NCBI GenBank assembly: GCA_031267155.1
Contig: JAIRZR010000359.1
Coordinates: forward strand, 1-6,201
From: Prevotellaceae bacterium
Lineage (GTDB): Bacteria > Bacteroidota > Bacteroidia > Bacteroidales > UBA932
Direction of reading: 5' to 3'
DNA: 6,201 bases
Shown: in pieces, positions 1-5,808 of the stretch
How the letters are laid out: every line of letters starts with the position of its first letter
Numbering within the stretch: position 1 is the stretch's first letter
Made by a program: the position numbers and the translations under genes
The notes under the pieces: generated by a model
Seen by the model: only the letters and a program-made list of their open reading frames with translations
Told to the model about the DNA's origin: nothing
Database searches by the model: none

Positions 1-339
1 GCATATCAAATGGCGGATACGACTGTTACTGTAGATAATGTTAAAGAAGCATGTGCCGAATTGCTTAAACGCAGCGAACCGGTCTTTTTCCAATACCGTC
101 AGCTGCTTACTCCTGCACAGTGGGATTTTTTGATTGCAGTAAGCAAAGAAGGAGAAGTGAGACAACTGACAGCAAAAAAATTCATCAGTCAATATAATAT
201 CGGAACTCCTTCCGATGCAAGAAGAATCAGTAAATCACTAATCGACAAGGAACTGTTGCTGGAAATACAGACAAAACAGGCAAGCGTATATCAGGTGTAC
301 GACCTGTTTTTGTCGCGATGGCTTGAGAGTGAATATTAA
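1..339 (+). CDS. AAA-type ATPase, C-terminal part (5' end outside window)
   Basis: This is the 3' end of a larger gene. The frame is open to the left edge (codons for A-Y-Q precede the first visible ATG at 10), so that ATG is probably internal. The visible ~112 residues contain the stretch LLTPAQWDFLIAV, a helical segment with GTPSDARRISKSLIDKELL and the ending YQVYDLFLSRWLE. This matches the C-terminal winged-helix-like region that follows the P-loop domain in a family of AAA ATPases widespread in Bacteroidales. The Walker motifs would lie upstream of the window and cannot be checked. The cellular role of this family is poorly defined. The gene is separated from the glycan operon by about 200 non-coding bases and is probably unrelated to it, marking the left border of the cluster. 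Family assignment is from recall of the conserved C-terminal pattern. Confidence 0.72.
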   Translation, partial: AYQMADTTVTVDNVKEACAELLKRSEPVFFQYRQLLTPAQWDFLIAVSKEGEVRQLTAKKFISQYNIGTPSDARRISKSLIDKELLLEIQTKQASVYQVYDLFLSRWLESEY

Positions 340-341
340 TC

Positions 342-447
342 GGAATATTGTTCGTATTCCCTCCTCAATCGCTTCGCTTCATTGGGGGTTATTCACATTT
401 AATCCTTCGGATTCTGAGCACAACACTTTGAATCCTGGATAACAGGA
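342..447. other. Non-coding segment with four short hairpins
   Basis: Four short inverted repeats lie in a row after the ATPase gene. GGAATA/TATTCC (342-347 and 355-360) has a 7-base loop. The pair at 362-369 and 381-388 (CCTCAAT against ATTGGGG, with G-T pairs) has an 11-base loop. AATCC/GGATT (401-405 and 409-413) has a 3-base loop. TCCTG/CAGGA (433-437 and 443-447) has a 5-base loop. None is followed by a T-run, so none is a textbook intrinsic terminator, although the first two sit where a terminator for the upstream gene would be expected. No convincing gene is visible here on either strand. The structures may be a transcription end region, decayed sequence, or a coincidence of short repeats. 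Confidence 0.35.
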
Positions 448-484
448 AGATGTTGGACTGATTGCAATACGATTTAAGGGATTT

Positions 485-522
485 CGGCGTGATATTTAAA
501 ATAAATATGTATTTTTGCGCCG
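485..522 (+). promoter_or_regulatory. Bacteroidota-type promoter (-7 box) with flanking inverted repeats
   Basis: TATTTTTG at 510-517 fits the Bacteroidota -7 consensus TAnnTTTG exactly. It would place transcription start near 524 and leave a leader of about 19 bases before the ATG at 543, normal for this phylum, which makes little use of Shine-Dalgarno sites. A matching -33 TTTG at the usual spacing of about 19-21 bases is not evident, so the promoter is supported by one element only. Two nested inverted repeats surround it: CGGCG (485-489) with CGCCG (518-522), and ATATTT (492-497) with AAATAT (503-508). These could be an operator, but that is inference. Confidence 0.5.
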
Positions 523-542
523 TAATTTGAATACGTCGAAAA

Positions 543-2156
543 ATGAAACAAAGGACAATGAGACTATCCATACATTATTTCGTTTTCAGAAACACAACCA
601 TTGAGCGGTTTTTCCAAAACATATCCGCCACTTTTTCGGGCTACGAAGATATCTCTGTAGTGAATGAACAGGCAGAGCGCTACGTGTGGTTTTATCTTTC
701 GCCCGTTGCGGAAAACACGCTTATTGCCGGGAAGATACGCTATTATGCCGATCTGGCGCGTATGGCTGTCGAAAAAACTCCGCCGGACAGGATGTTCATT
801 GCCTTTACCATGATGGATATCTACAGCGTGCAAAGTACAGTTTCCGACAGGACAGTTGTCAGTGCAATATGCGAATATAATGCTGCACTGTACGCTTTGG
901 AAGCAGTGCATGCCAACGTCAAGGTAATAGACATAACACGATTTTTAAATAATTATAAGACGGAAGACCTGATCGACTGGCGTTACTATTTCATTTCGCA
1001 GATGGGTTTGAATCCGCGGCTTTCCGGCGCGTTCGGGGAATGGTTTGAAAGCCGGATACGCGCTATCGAAATGAAACGCAAAAAATGCCTTGTGCTGGAT
1101 TTGGACAATACGCTCTGGGGCGGGGTCCTGGGCGAAGACGGCATAAGCGGCGTGGCGCTCGGTGGCGACTATTCGGGAAAAGCGTTTTTGCTGTTTCAGC
1201 AGCAGATACTGGAACTGAGCCGGGAAGGGGTTATTCTTGCCGTGTGCAGCAAAAACAACATCGAAGATGTGCGGAAAATGTGGAGCGAACATCCGGATAC
1301 GGTACTCAGGGAAGAACATTTTGCCGCTCTGCGCATCAACTGGCACAGTAAGGCGGACAATATCCGCGAAATGGCAGAAGAATTGAATATCGGACTTGAC
1401 AGTTTTGTATTTCTGGACGACAATCCAAGTGAACGTGAACTGGTAAAGCGTTTTTTGCCGGCAGTGGCAGTACCCGATTTTCCCGCACAGGCATATATGC
1501 TGCCTGTGTTTTTTAAACAGACAGTTGAACAGTATTTCAGCATTTACGCTCTCACCGGCGAGGACAAAACCAAAACAGAACAGTATAAAGCCAATGCGCA
1601 GCGCGCTAATGCACAGCGTTCTTTCACCGATATGGACGAATATCTCCGCTGGCTCGAAATGGAACTGACCATTGCGGACGTCAGTGAATTTACGCTTGCC
1701 CGCGCGGCACAGATGACGCAGAAAACCAATCAGTTTAATCTTACCACACGCCGCTATGACGATGCAGGACTTCGCAGTAAACTGGCTTCGGGAAGCCGTA
1801 TTTTTACTTTGTCGGTGTGCGACAAATTTGGCGACAGCGGCATAACAGGCTTATGTATCGTCGATCTGGCAGAAGAAACTGCTCTTATCGATTCTCTATT
1901 GCTTAGTTGCCGTATTCTTGGAAAACATATTGAAGATGCGTTTTTCAATTATATACTGAATCAGCTCAAAAAACAGGACATTCAAACCGTTAAAGCCCTG
2001 TATGTGCCAACGGCAAAAAATATGCAGGTTAAAGATTTTTACGACAGGCAGGGCTTTCAGAAAATTACCGGGGATGACGATTGTACAGTTTATACAATGG
2101 ATAGATCCTTGCATGACTTTGAAGTAAAGCCGTATTTTAAAATATTAGAAATATGA
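543..2156 (+). CDS. FkbH-like HAD-IIIC family protein (putative glyceryl-ACP synthase/phosphatase)
   Basis: A 537-residue protein with three regions: an N-terminal alpha/beta region (about 1-175), a HAD domain of the IIIC/FkbH subfamily (about 180-320), and a C-terminal acyltransferase-like region (about 370-520). The HAD nucleophile motif DLDNT is at 186-190 followed by LWGGVLGEDG, and the acidic motif LDDNP is at 291-295. The family signatures TNQFNLTTRRY (395-405) and SCRILGK (455-461) are intact. Known members take a 3-phosphoglyceryl group from 1,3-bisphosphoglycerate, remove the phosphate and leave glyceryl on a carrier-protein thiol. The next gene is an ACP and its ATG overlaps this stop codon as ATGA, which strongly supports such a pairing. 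An in-frame ATG at 558 is an alternative start; 543 is used because it sits about 19 bases after the predicted transcription start. The gene is clearly more GC-rich than those that follow. The precise acyl group is not provable from sequence. Confidence 0.9.
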   Translation: MKQRTMRLSIHYFVFRNTTIERFFQNISATFSGYEDISVVNEQAERYVWFYLSPVAENTLIAGKIRYYADLARMAVEKTPPDRMFIAFTMMDIYSVQSTVSDRTVVSAICEYNAALYALEAVHANVKVIDITRFLNNYKTEDLIDWRYYFISQMGLNPRLSGAFGEWFESRIRAIEMKRKKCLVLDLDNTLWGGVLGEDGISGVALGGDYSGKAFLLFQQQILELSREGVILAVCSKNNIEDVRKMWSEHPDTVLREEHFAALRINWHSKADNIREMAEELNIGLDSFVFLDDNPSERELVKRFLPAVAVPDFPAQAYMLPVFFKQTVEQYFSIYALTGEDKTKTEQYKANAQRANAQRSFTDMDEYLRWLEMELTIADVSEFTLARAAQMTQKTNQFNLTTRRYDDAGLRSKLASGSRIFTLSVCDKFGDSGITGLCIVDLAEETALIDSLLLSCRILGKHIEDAFFNYILNQLKKQDIQTVKALYVPTAKNMQVKDFYDRQGFQKITGDDDCTVYTMDRSLHDFEVKPYFKILEI

Positions 2157-2383
2157 ATAAATTGAAAGACAGAATTATCGCAGTATTGCAAAAAGTGTTC
2201 GAATTGGAACAAATTGACGAAAATGCCTCTCAACAAACTATTGAAAAATGGGATTCGCTTGCTCACTTGAATCTCATTGTAGCCCTGGAGGAAGAATTTG
2301 ATATTTCGTTTGAGCCGGAAGAGATTGCGGAAATGATTTCCGTACAAATGATTATCAATTTTATTGATAATCATCTAAAATAA
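2153..2383 (+). CDS. Acyl carrier protein (stand-alone)
   Basis: A 76-residue acidic, helical protein of normal ACP size. The phosphopantetheine attachment motif is DSLAHL with serine at residue 35, preceded by EKW, in the usual place at the start of helix II. LEEEFDISFEPEEI (about 45-58) is the typical acidic helix II/loop region that docks partner enzymes. It starts inside the FkbH stop codon (ATGA overlap), so the two are likely translated together in fixed ratio. By family knowledge and context it would carry the glyceryl or related small acyl unit made by the FkbH-like protein rather than serve fatty acid synthesis. A phosphopantetheinyl transferase is needed to activate it and is not in the window. 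No ketosynthase or adenylation gene is present, which argues against a polyketide or peptide assembly line. Confidence 0.93.
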   Translation: MNKLKDRIIAVLQKVFELEQIDENASQQTIEKWDSLAHLNLIVALEEEFDISFEPEEIAEMISVQMIINFIDNHLK

Positions 2384-2405
2384 ATAATATTAAAAAAATG
2401 ACAGT

Positions 2406-3173
2406 ATGACACAACAAGTTATTGATGGGAATATAATTTCAGGCAGATCTGAAAACGAATTGCAAATTCAGGATAAATTTGTAGATTTATTCAAGAATAT
2501 ACCGATTCCTGACAATTTATTATTAGGGAGTTTGGGATTATTCATTAACAGACAGTTAATGTCACGCATAATAGCCATGCATGATATTTATCAAAAAATA
2601 GTAAATATTCATGGCGTTATTTGCGAATTTGGAGTATTCTGGGGACAGAATTTGGCGCTATTCGAATTATTTAGAGGAATGTATGAGCCATATAACTGCA
2701 ATCGAAAAATCATTGGTTTTGATACGTTTGAGGGATTTGCATCATTAGATAAAAAAGATGGGATTTCTGCTATTGTAAAGAAGGGAGCATATTCAACATC
2801 CGCCGGTTATGAAAATATTTTATCCCAAATACTGGATTATCACGAAGCAAATGCTCCTGTTCCGCATATAAAAAAATACGAATTAGTTAAAGGAGATGCA
2901 TCCATTACTGTAAAAGAATATTTGCACAGAAATCCGGAAACTATCATAGCATTTGCATATTTCGATTTGGATGTATATAAACCTACTAAAGATTGTCTGG
3001 AAGCTATCTTGCCTCATTTATCAAAAGGAGCTATTATTGGTTTTGATGAGTTAAATTACCATGATTTCCCCGGTGAAACTTTAGCCTTTCAGGAAGTTTT
3101 GGGAATAAACAATTACACGATTCATCAAATGCCAAACAATCATCTCTTATCTTATATTGTATTTGGGGAATGA
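2406..3173 (+). CDS. TylF/MycF-type SAM-dependent O-methyltransferase
   Basis: A 255-residue protein close in length to the macrocin O-methyltransferase (TylF/MycF/NovP) family. Motif I region CEFGVFWG is at 73-80, followed by GFDTFEGF (104-111), the family's second conserved acidic motif. FDLDVYKPT at 186-194 and GFDELN at 212-217 match the segments that supply metal-ligand aspartates in characterised members (candidates D187, D189 and D214). The family needs Mg2+ and methylates sugar hydroxyls in antibiotic pathways; relatives are frequent in O-antigen and capsule clusters. Here the substrate could be a sugar or the ACP-bound hydroxy acid, which cannot be decided from sequence. It starts 22 bases after the ACP stop. 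A three-codon out-of-frame ORF (ATG at 2398, TGA at 2407-2409) overlaps the chosen start. The gene is very AT-rich compared with the FkbH gene. Its stop overlaps the next start (ATGA). Confidence 0.85.
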   Translation: MTQQVIDGNIISGRSENELQIQDKFVDLFKNIPIPDNLLLGSLGLFINRQLMSRIIAMHDIYQKIVNIHGVICEFGVFWGQNLALFELFRGMYEPYNCNRKIIGFDTFEGFASLDKKDGISAIVKKGAYSTSAGYENILSQILDYHEANAPVPHIKKYELVKGDASITVKEYLHRNPETIIAFAYFDLDVYKPTKDCLEAILPHLSKGAIIGFDELNYHDFPGETLAFQEVLGINNYTIHQMPNNHLLSYIVFGE

Positions 3174-3880
3174 AAACAGAAGAAAACAGAAAACAACAAT
3201 GGGATGCCTCATACAGTAATAAAGACAACTTTGTATGGTACCCTAACGAAGAAGTTATACGTTTCGTATCTGCGTATTTAAAGAAAAAAACAGGAATTAA
3301 GGAATATAAGGTGATTAAGGAAGCTAATTCCTGTCTGGATGCAGGATGTGGAATAGGCAGACACGTTTTCTTTTTAGATGATTACGGATTCGAGCCGTAC
3401 GGAATTGATTTATCAACAAATGCTATTGAAATGGCAAAAGATATTTGTCTCTCGCAAGGCAAAAAGCATTTAATAAATCGTTTTACAGCCGGCAGTGCAA
3501 CTTCATTGCCTTATTCAGACAGTCGCTTCGACTTTGCAGTCTCATGCAGTGTTTTGGACAGTATGGATTTTGAATTAGCCTGTAAATCTGTTCGTGAAAT
3601 AGCAAGAGTATTGAAACCTGAGGGATTATTCTGTTTTGATGTCATTGCCAGAGACGCACGCTATTCTGGTGATAATGTGCACATTCTGAATGGGGGGGGG
3701 CAAATAGCTGTAAATGAACAGTTTGAATACGATACGATCCAAAGCTATTTTGATGAAAATAAAATTAACCGTTTGCTGGATAACAGGTTCAATATAATAA
3801 GCAACAGATTAATCACGACAGAAGTAACAGGAGCAAATACCGTTCATTGCAGATATTTTTTAGTTGCTGAAAAAGTATGA
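3170..3880 (+). CDS. Class I SAM-dependent methyltransferase with in-frame G9 tract
   Basis: A 236-residue methyltransferase of the Methyltransf_11 type. The SAM-binding motif LDAGCGIG lies at 56-63, the acidic end of strand 2 is GIDLS at 78-82, the post-motif LPYSDSRFDF ends near 122, and RVLKPEG at 146-152 is the typical motif III. The C-terminal residues CRYFLVAEKV form the expected last beta strand. It starts in the stop of the TylF-type gene and its own stop overlaps the next start, both as ATGA, so translation is probably coupled along the operon. Glycines 175-177 are encoded by an unbroken run of nine G (3692-3700); all other glycines in this gene use GGA, GGC or GGT. Losing one G ends the protein after 178 residues and gaining one ends it after 182, removing the C-terminal strands. 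The gene is in frame here (state ON). The substrate is unknown, most likely a sugar or small acyl group of the surface glycan. Confidence 0.85.
   Translation: MKTEENRKQQWDASYSNKDNFVWYPNEEVIRFVSAYLKKKTGIKEYKVIKEANSCLDAGCGIGRHVFFLDDYGFEPYGIDLSTNAIEMAKDICLSQGKKHLINRFTAGSATSLPYSDSRFDFAVSCSVLDSMDFELACKSVREIARVLKPEGLFCFDVIARDARYSGDNVHILNGGGQIAVNEQFEYDTIQSYFDENKINRLLDNRFNIISNRLITTEVTGANTVHCRYFLVAEKV
3692..3700 (+). repeat. G9 homopolymer, putative phase-variation tract 1
   Basis: Nine consecutive G inside the methyltransferase gene at 3170-3880, coding three glycines. With eight G the frame reaches TAG at 3705-3707; with ten it reaches TGA at 3715-3717. In AT-rich DNA such a run is unlikely by chance and is the classic substrate for slipped-strand mispairing. 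Nine units keep the gene open. Confidence 0.75.
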
Positions 3881-4863
3881 ATATAATTCGATTATGTAAC
3901 AGGGATGATGTAGAATCCATTCAGTCGTTCATAAATGATGTGTGGAGGCAAGGGCATATTTTATCTGTAAACAAAGATTTACTGGATTTTCAATACCTGC
4001 AAGATGATCGCTATAATTTTTTCATAGCTGAGGACAGTCAGAAAATCATTGGAATACTTGGATTTGTACCGGTCAATCTTTTTGACAGATCATTATCCGG
4101 CAGGGATTACTGGCTGGCGCTTTGGAAAACAGACGATAAGTATGCTTCTCCAGGATTGGGGATCAGTTTATTAAGGGCTTTGTATAAAACTTTCATGCCT
4201 GATTCTGTTGGCGTTTCAGGCATTAATTCCGAAGTACGGAAATTATACGAAATAATGGGTTTTCGTACCGGTAAAATGGCGCATTATTATATTGCCAATC
4301 CAAAATGCAGAGAATTTCATATTGCTGAAAATATGGAAGTAAAGCCTGAGTTTGAAACTGACAATTCCTGTTTCAGGGAAATCACGGATGTTGCTCATAT
4401 TACAGACTTACCCCTCGGATACTGTCCTCACAAATCCAAAGAATACATTGTGAACAGGTATTATAAACATCTATTTTATAAATATCTTTTTTGGGGCGCC
4501 TGTAATAATGAGAAACTGGCTGCGGTTTTTGTAATGCGGCTTCAAAAGACCAAAGAAAGCCGGTGTTTAAGAATCGTTGACATTATAGGCAACTACAGGG
4601 AAGTTTGTATGAAAAGAAAAGGTTTTTTGTCCATAATAGATTTATTTAACGCAGAATACATGGACTGTTTGAATTTTGGTATTGCAGAAAATATATTCTT
4701 TGACTGGGGATTCACAAAAAAAGAAGGAAATACCGTTATCCCCAACTTTTTTGAGCCATTTCTAAAAGAAAACGCAGATATACAGTTTGCTTATAAAACT
4801 AACTGTCCGGAATATGTCTTTTTCAAGGGAGACGGAGATCAGGACAGACCTAATATTTTATAG
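3877..4863 (+). CDS. GNAT-like acyltransferase family protein ending in GDGDQDRPN
   Basis: A 328-residue protein. Residues 1 to about 140 read as a GNAT N-acyltransferase domain: IRLCNRDDVESIQSFI at the start, a beta strand FFIAEDSQKIIGILGFVP (about 48-65), the acetyl-CoA-loop-like SPGLGISLLRAL (91-102), and KLYEIMGF (122-129), which resembles the C-terminal GNAT motif. Residues from about 165 may form a second, more divergent GNAT-like half, with strand-like AAVFVMRL near 215 and helix-rich sequence after it. The C-terminus KGDGDQDRPNIL (317-328) recalls uncharacterised proteins from polysaccharide clusters. The start overlaps the methyltransferase stop (ATGA), so its expression may fall when the G tract upstream is out of frame. 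The deacetylase begins 3 bases after its stop. A reasonable role is acyl transfer onto a sugar amino group, possibly using the operon's ACP-bound unit instead of CoA, but the donor and acceptor are inference. Confidence 0.6.
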   Translation: MNIIRLCNRDDVESIQSFINDVWRQGHILSVNKDLLDFQYLQDDRYNFFIAEDSQKIIGILGFVPVNLFDRSLSGRDYWLALWKTDDKYASPGLGISLLRALYKTFMPDSVGVSGINSEVRKLYEIMGFRTGKMAHYYIANPKCREFHIAENMEVKPEFETDNSCFREITDVAHITDLPLGYCPHKSKEYIVNRYYKHLFYKYLFWGACNNEKLAAVFVMRLQKTKESRCLRIVDIIGNYREVCMKRKGFLSIIDLFNAEYMDCLNFGIAENIFFDWGFTKKEGNTVIPNFFEPFLKENADIQFAYKTNCPEYVFFKGDGDQDRPNIL

Positions 4864-4866
4864 ATT

Positions 4867-5808
4867 ATGGAACTGACAATTGTAATGTACCATTATGTAC
4901 GCGATTTAAAGCACAGCCGTTATCCCGGCATTAAGGGACTTGACATGGATTTATTCAGGGGACAAACAGATTTCCTGCAAAAGCATTATCATTTTGTAAC
5001 TGTCGAACAGATTATTGCAGCATATGACGGAAAAGAGGAACTTCCGCCCAAAGCAGTCCTGCTGACTTTCGATGACGCCTATATTGACCATTTCACAAAT
5101 GTGTTTCCCGTATTGCATGACAGGAAAATACAGGGAGCATTTTTCCCTCCTGTAAAAGCCGTAACCGAACATACTGTACTGGATGTAAACAAGATTCATT
5201 TCATACTTGCCTCCGTAAGCAATACGAATGTTTTGCTTGAAGAAATAAAACAGCTTCTGATGCATTATGCACATGAATATGTTTTGAAACCGTATGATTA
5301 CTATTTTGATAAACTGGCGGCTGCCAACAGGTTTGATTCGAAGGAAGTCATTTTTATCAAACGTCTGCTTCAGGTGGAACTGGAAGAAACACTGCGCAAT
5401 AAAATGACAAACGATTTATTCCGGAAATTTGTATCAAATGACGAACAGGCTTTCAGCCAGGAATTGTATATGAGTACAGATCAATTGCGTTGCATGACAC
5501 AGTGTGGCATGCATGTCGGCAGTCACGGATATGACCATTACTGGCTCGGCTCATTGTCGAAAGAAAAACAGGAATTTGAAATACAAAAATCAATGGAGGT
5601 TATACAAAAATCAATATGGGGGGGGGTAAATCACTATAATACAGTATGTTACCCTTACGGGAATTACAATGAGGACACGCTCGCTTTGCTGAAACAATAT
5701 GATTGCCGCCTGGGTTTTACAACGGAAGTCCGTGTAGCCTCGTTAAACGATTCTCCTCTAACACTTCCAAGATTGGACACGAACGATTTACCCAAGGCTG
5801 CAAAATAA
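4867..5808 (+). CDS. Polysaccharide deacetylase (NodB/CE4 family) with in-frame G9 tract
   Basis: A 313-residue protein with the CE4 landmarks in order. VLLTFDDAY places the catalytic and metal aspartates at D69 and D70, GSHGYDH at 218-224 supplies the HxxxH metal ligands H220 and H224, and CYPYGNYN at 261-268 is the motif 3 strand (RxPY-like, here YPYG). The ending LPRLDTNDLP is typical of cluster-encoded relatives. About 150 residues separate motifs 1 and 2, much more than in a minimal NodB domain, so a helical insertion is present. No signal peptide is seen, so it probably acts in the cytoplasm on a nucleotide- or lipid-linked sugar. A run of nine G (5618-5626) codes the end of W251, G252, G253 and the start of V254. 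One G less gives TAA at once (253 residues) and one more gives a stop after 257, both lacking YPYG. The start is 3 bases after the preceding stop; this is the last gene of the operon. Confidence 0.87.
   Translation: MELTIVMYHYVRDLKHSRYPGIKGLDMDLFRGQTDFLQKHYHFVTVEQIIAAYDGKEELPPKAVLLTFDDAYIDHFTNVFPVLHDRKIQGAFFPPVKAVTEHTVLDVNKIHFILASVSNTNVLLEEIKQLLMHYAHEYVLKPYDYYFDKLAAANRFDSKEVIFIKRLLQVELEETLRNKMTNDLFRKFVSNDEQAFSQELYMSTDQLRCMTQCGMHVGSHGYDHYWLGSLSKEKQEFEIQKSMEVIQKSIWGGVNHYNTVCYPYGNYNEDTLALLKQYDCRLGFTTEVRVASLNDSPLTLPRLDTNDLPKAAK
5618..5626 (+). repeat. G9 homopolymer, putative phase-variation tract 2
   Basis: Nine consecutive G inside the deacetylase gene. With eight G the next triplet is TAA at 5627-5629; with ten the frame stops at TAA 5637-5639. 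Both outcomes cut the protein before the YPYG motif at 262-265. It is the same length as the tract at 3692-3700, 1.9 kb upstream, and is also in the open-frame state. Confidence 0.75.

Noticed and set aside
10..339. Complete small protein starting at the ATG at 10
   Set aside because: The frame is open to the left edge and the residues match the C-terminus of a larger ATPase, so a truncated gene is the better call.
340..542. Invertible promoter flanked by recombinase sites, as in Bacteroides capsule loci
   Set aside because: The inverted arms around the promoter are only 5-6 bases with a short interval, far smaller than known invertible capsule promoters, and no recombinase gene is in the window.
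389..571. Minus-strand 60-residue ORF across the gap before the FkbH gene
   Set aside because: It overlaps the predicted promoter and FkbH start, has no recognisable motif, and is best explained by chance.
945..1346. Minus-strand 133-residue ORF inside the FkbH gene
   Set aside because: It is wholly antisense to well-supported HAD motifs, reflects the higher GC of this gene, and has no family resemblance.
2090..2374. Minus-strand 94-residue ORF over the ACP gene
   Set aside because: It is antisense to a clear ACP with an intact DSL motif and is a shadow frame.
3692..3700. G9 tract as a sequencing error hiding a frameshift
   Set aside because: The frame before and after the tract continues one methyltransferase with the expected C-terminal strand and stop overlap, so nine G is consistent with a functional gene. 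Read-level length variation cannot be excluded.
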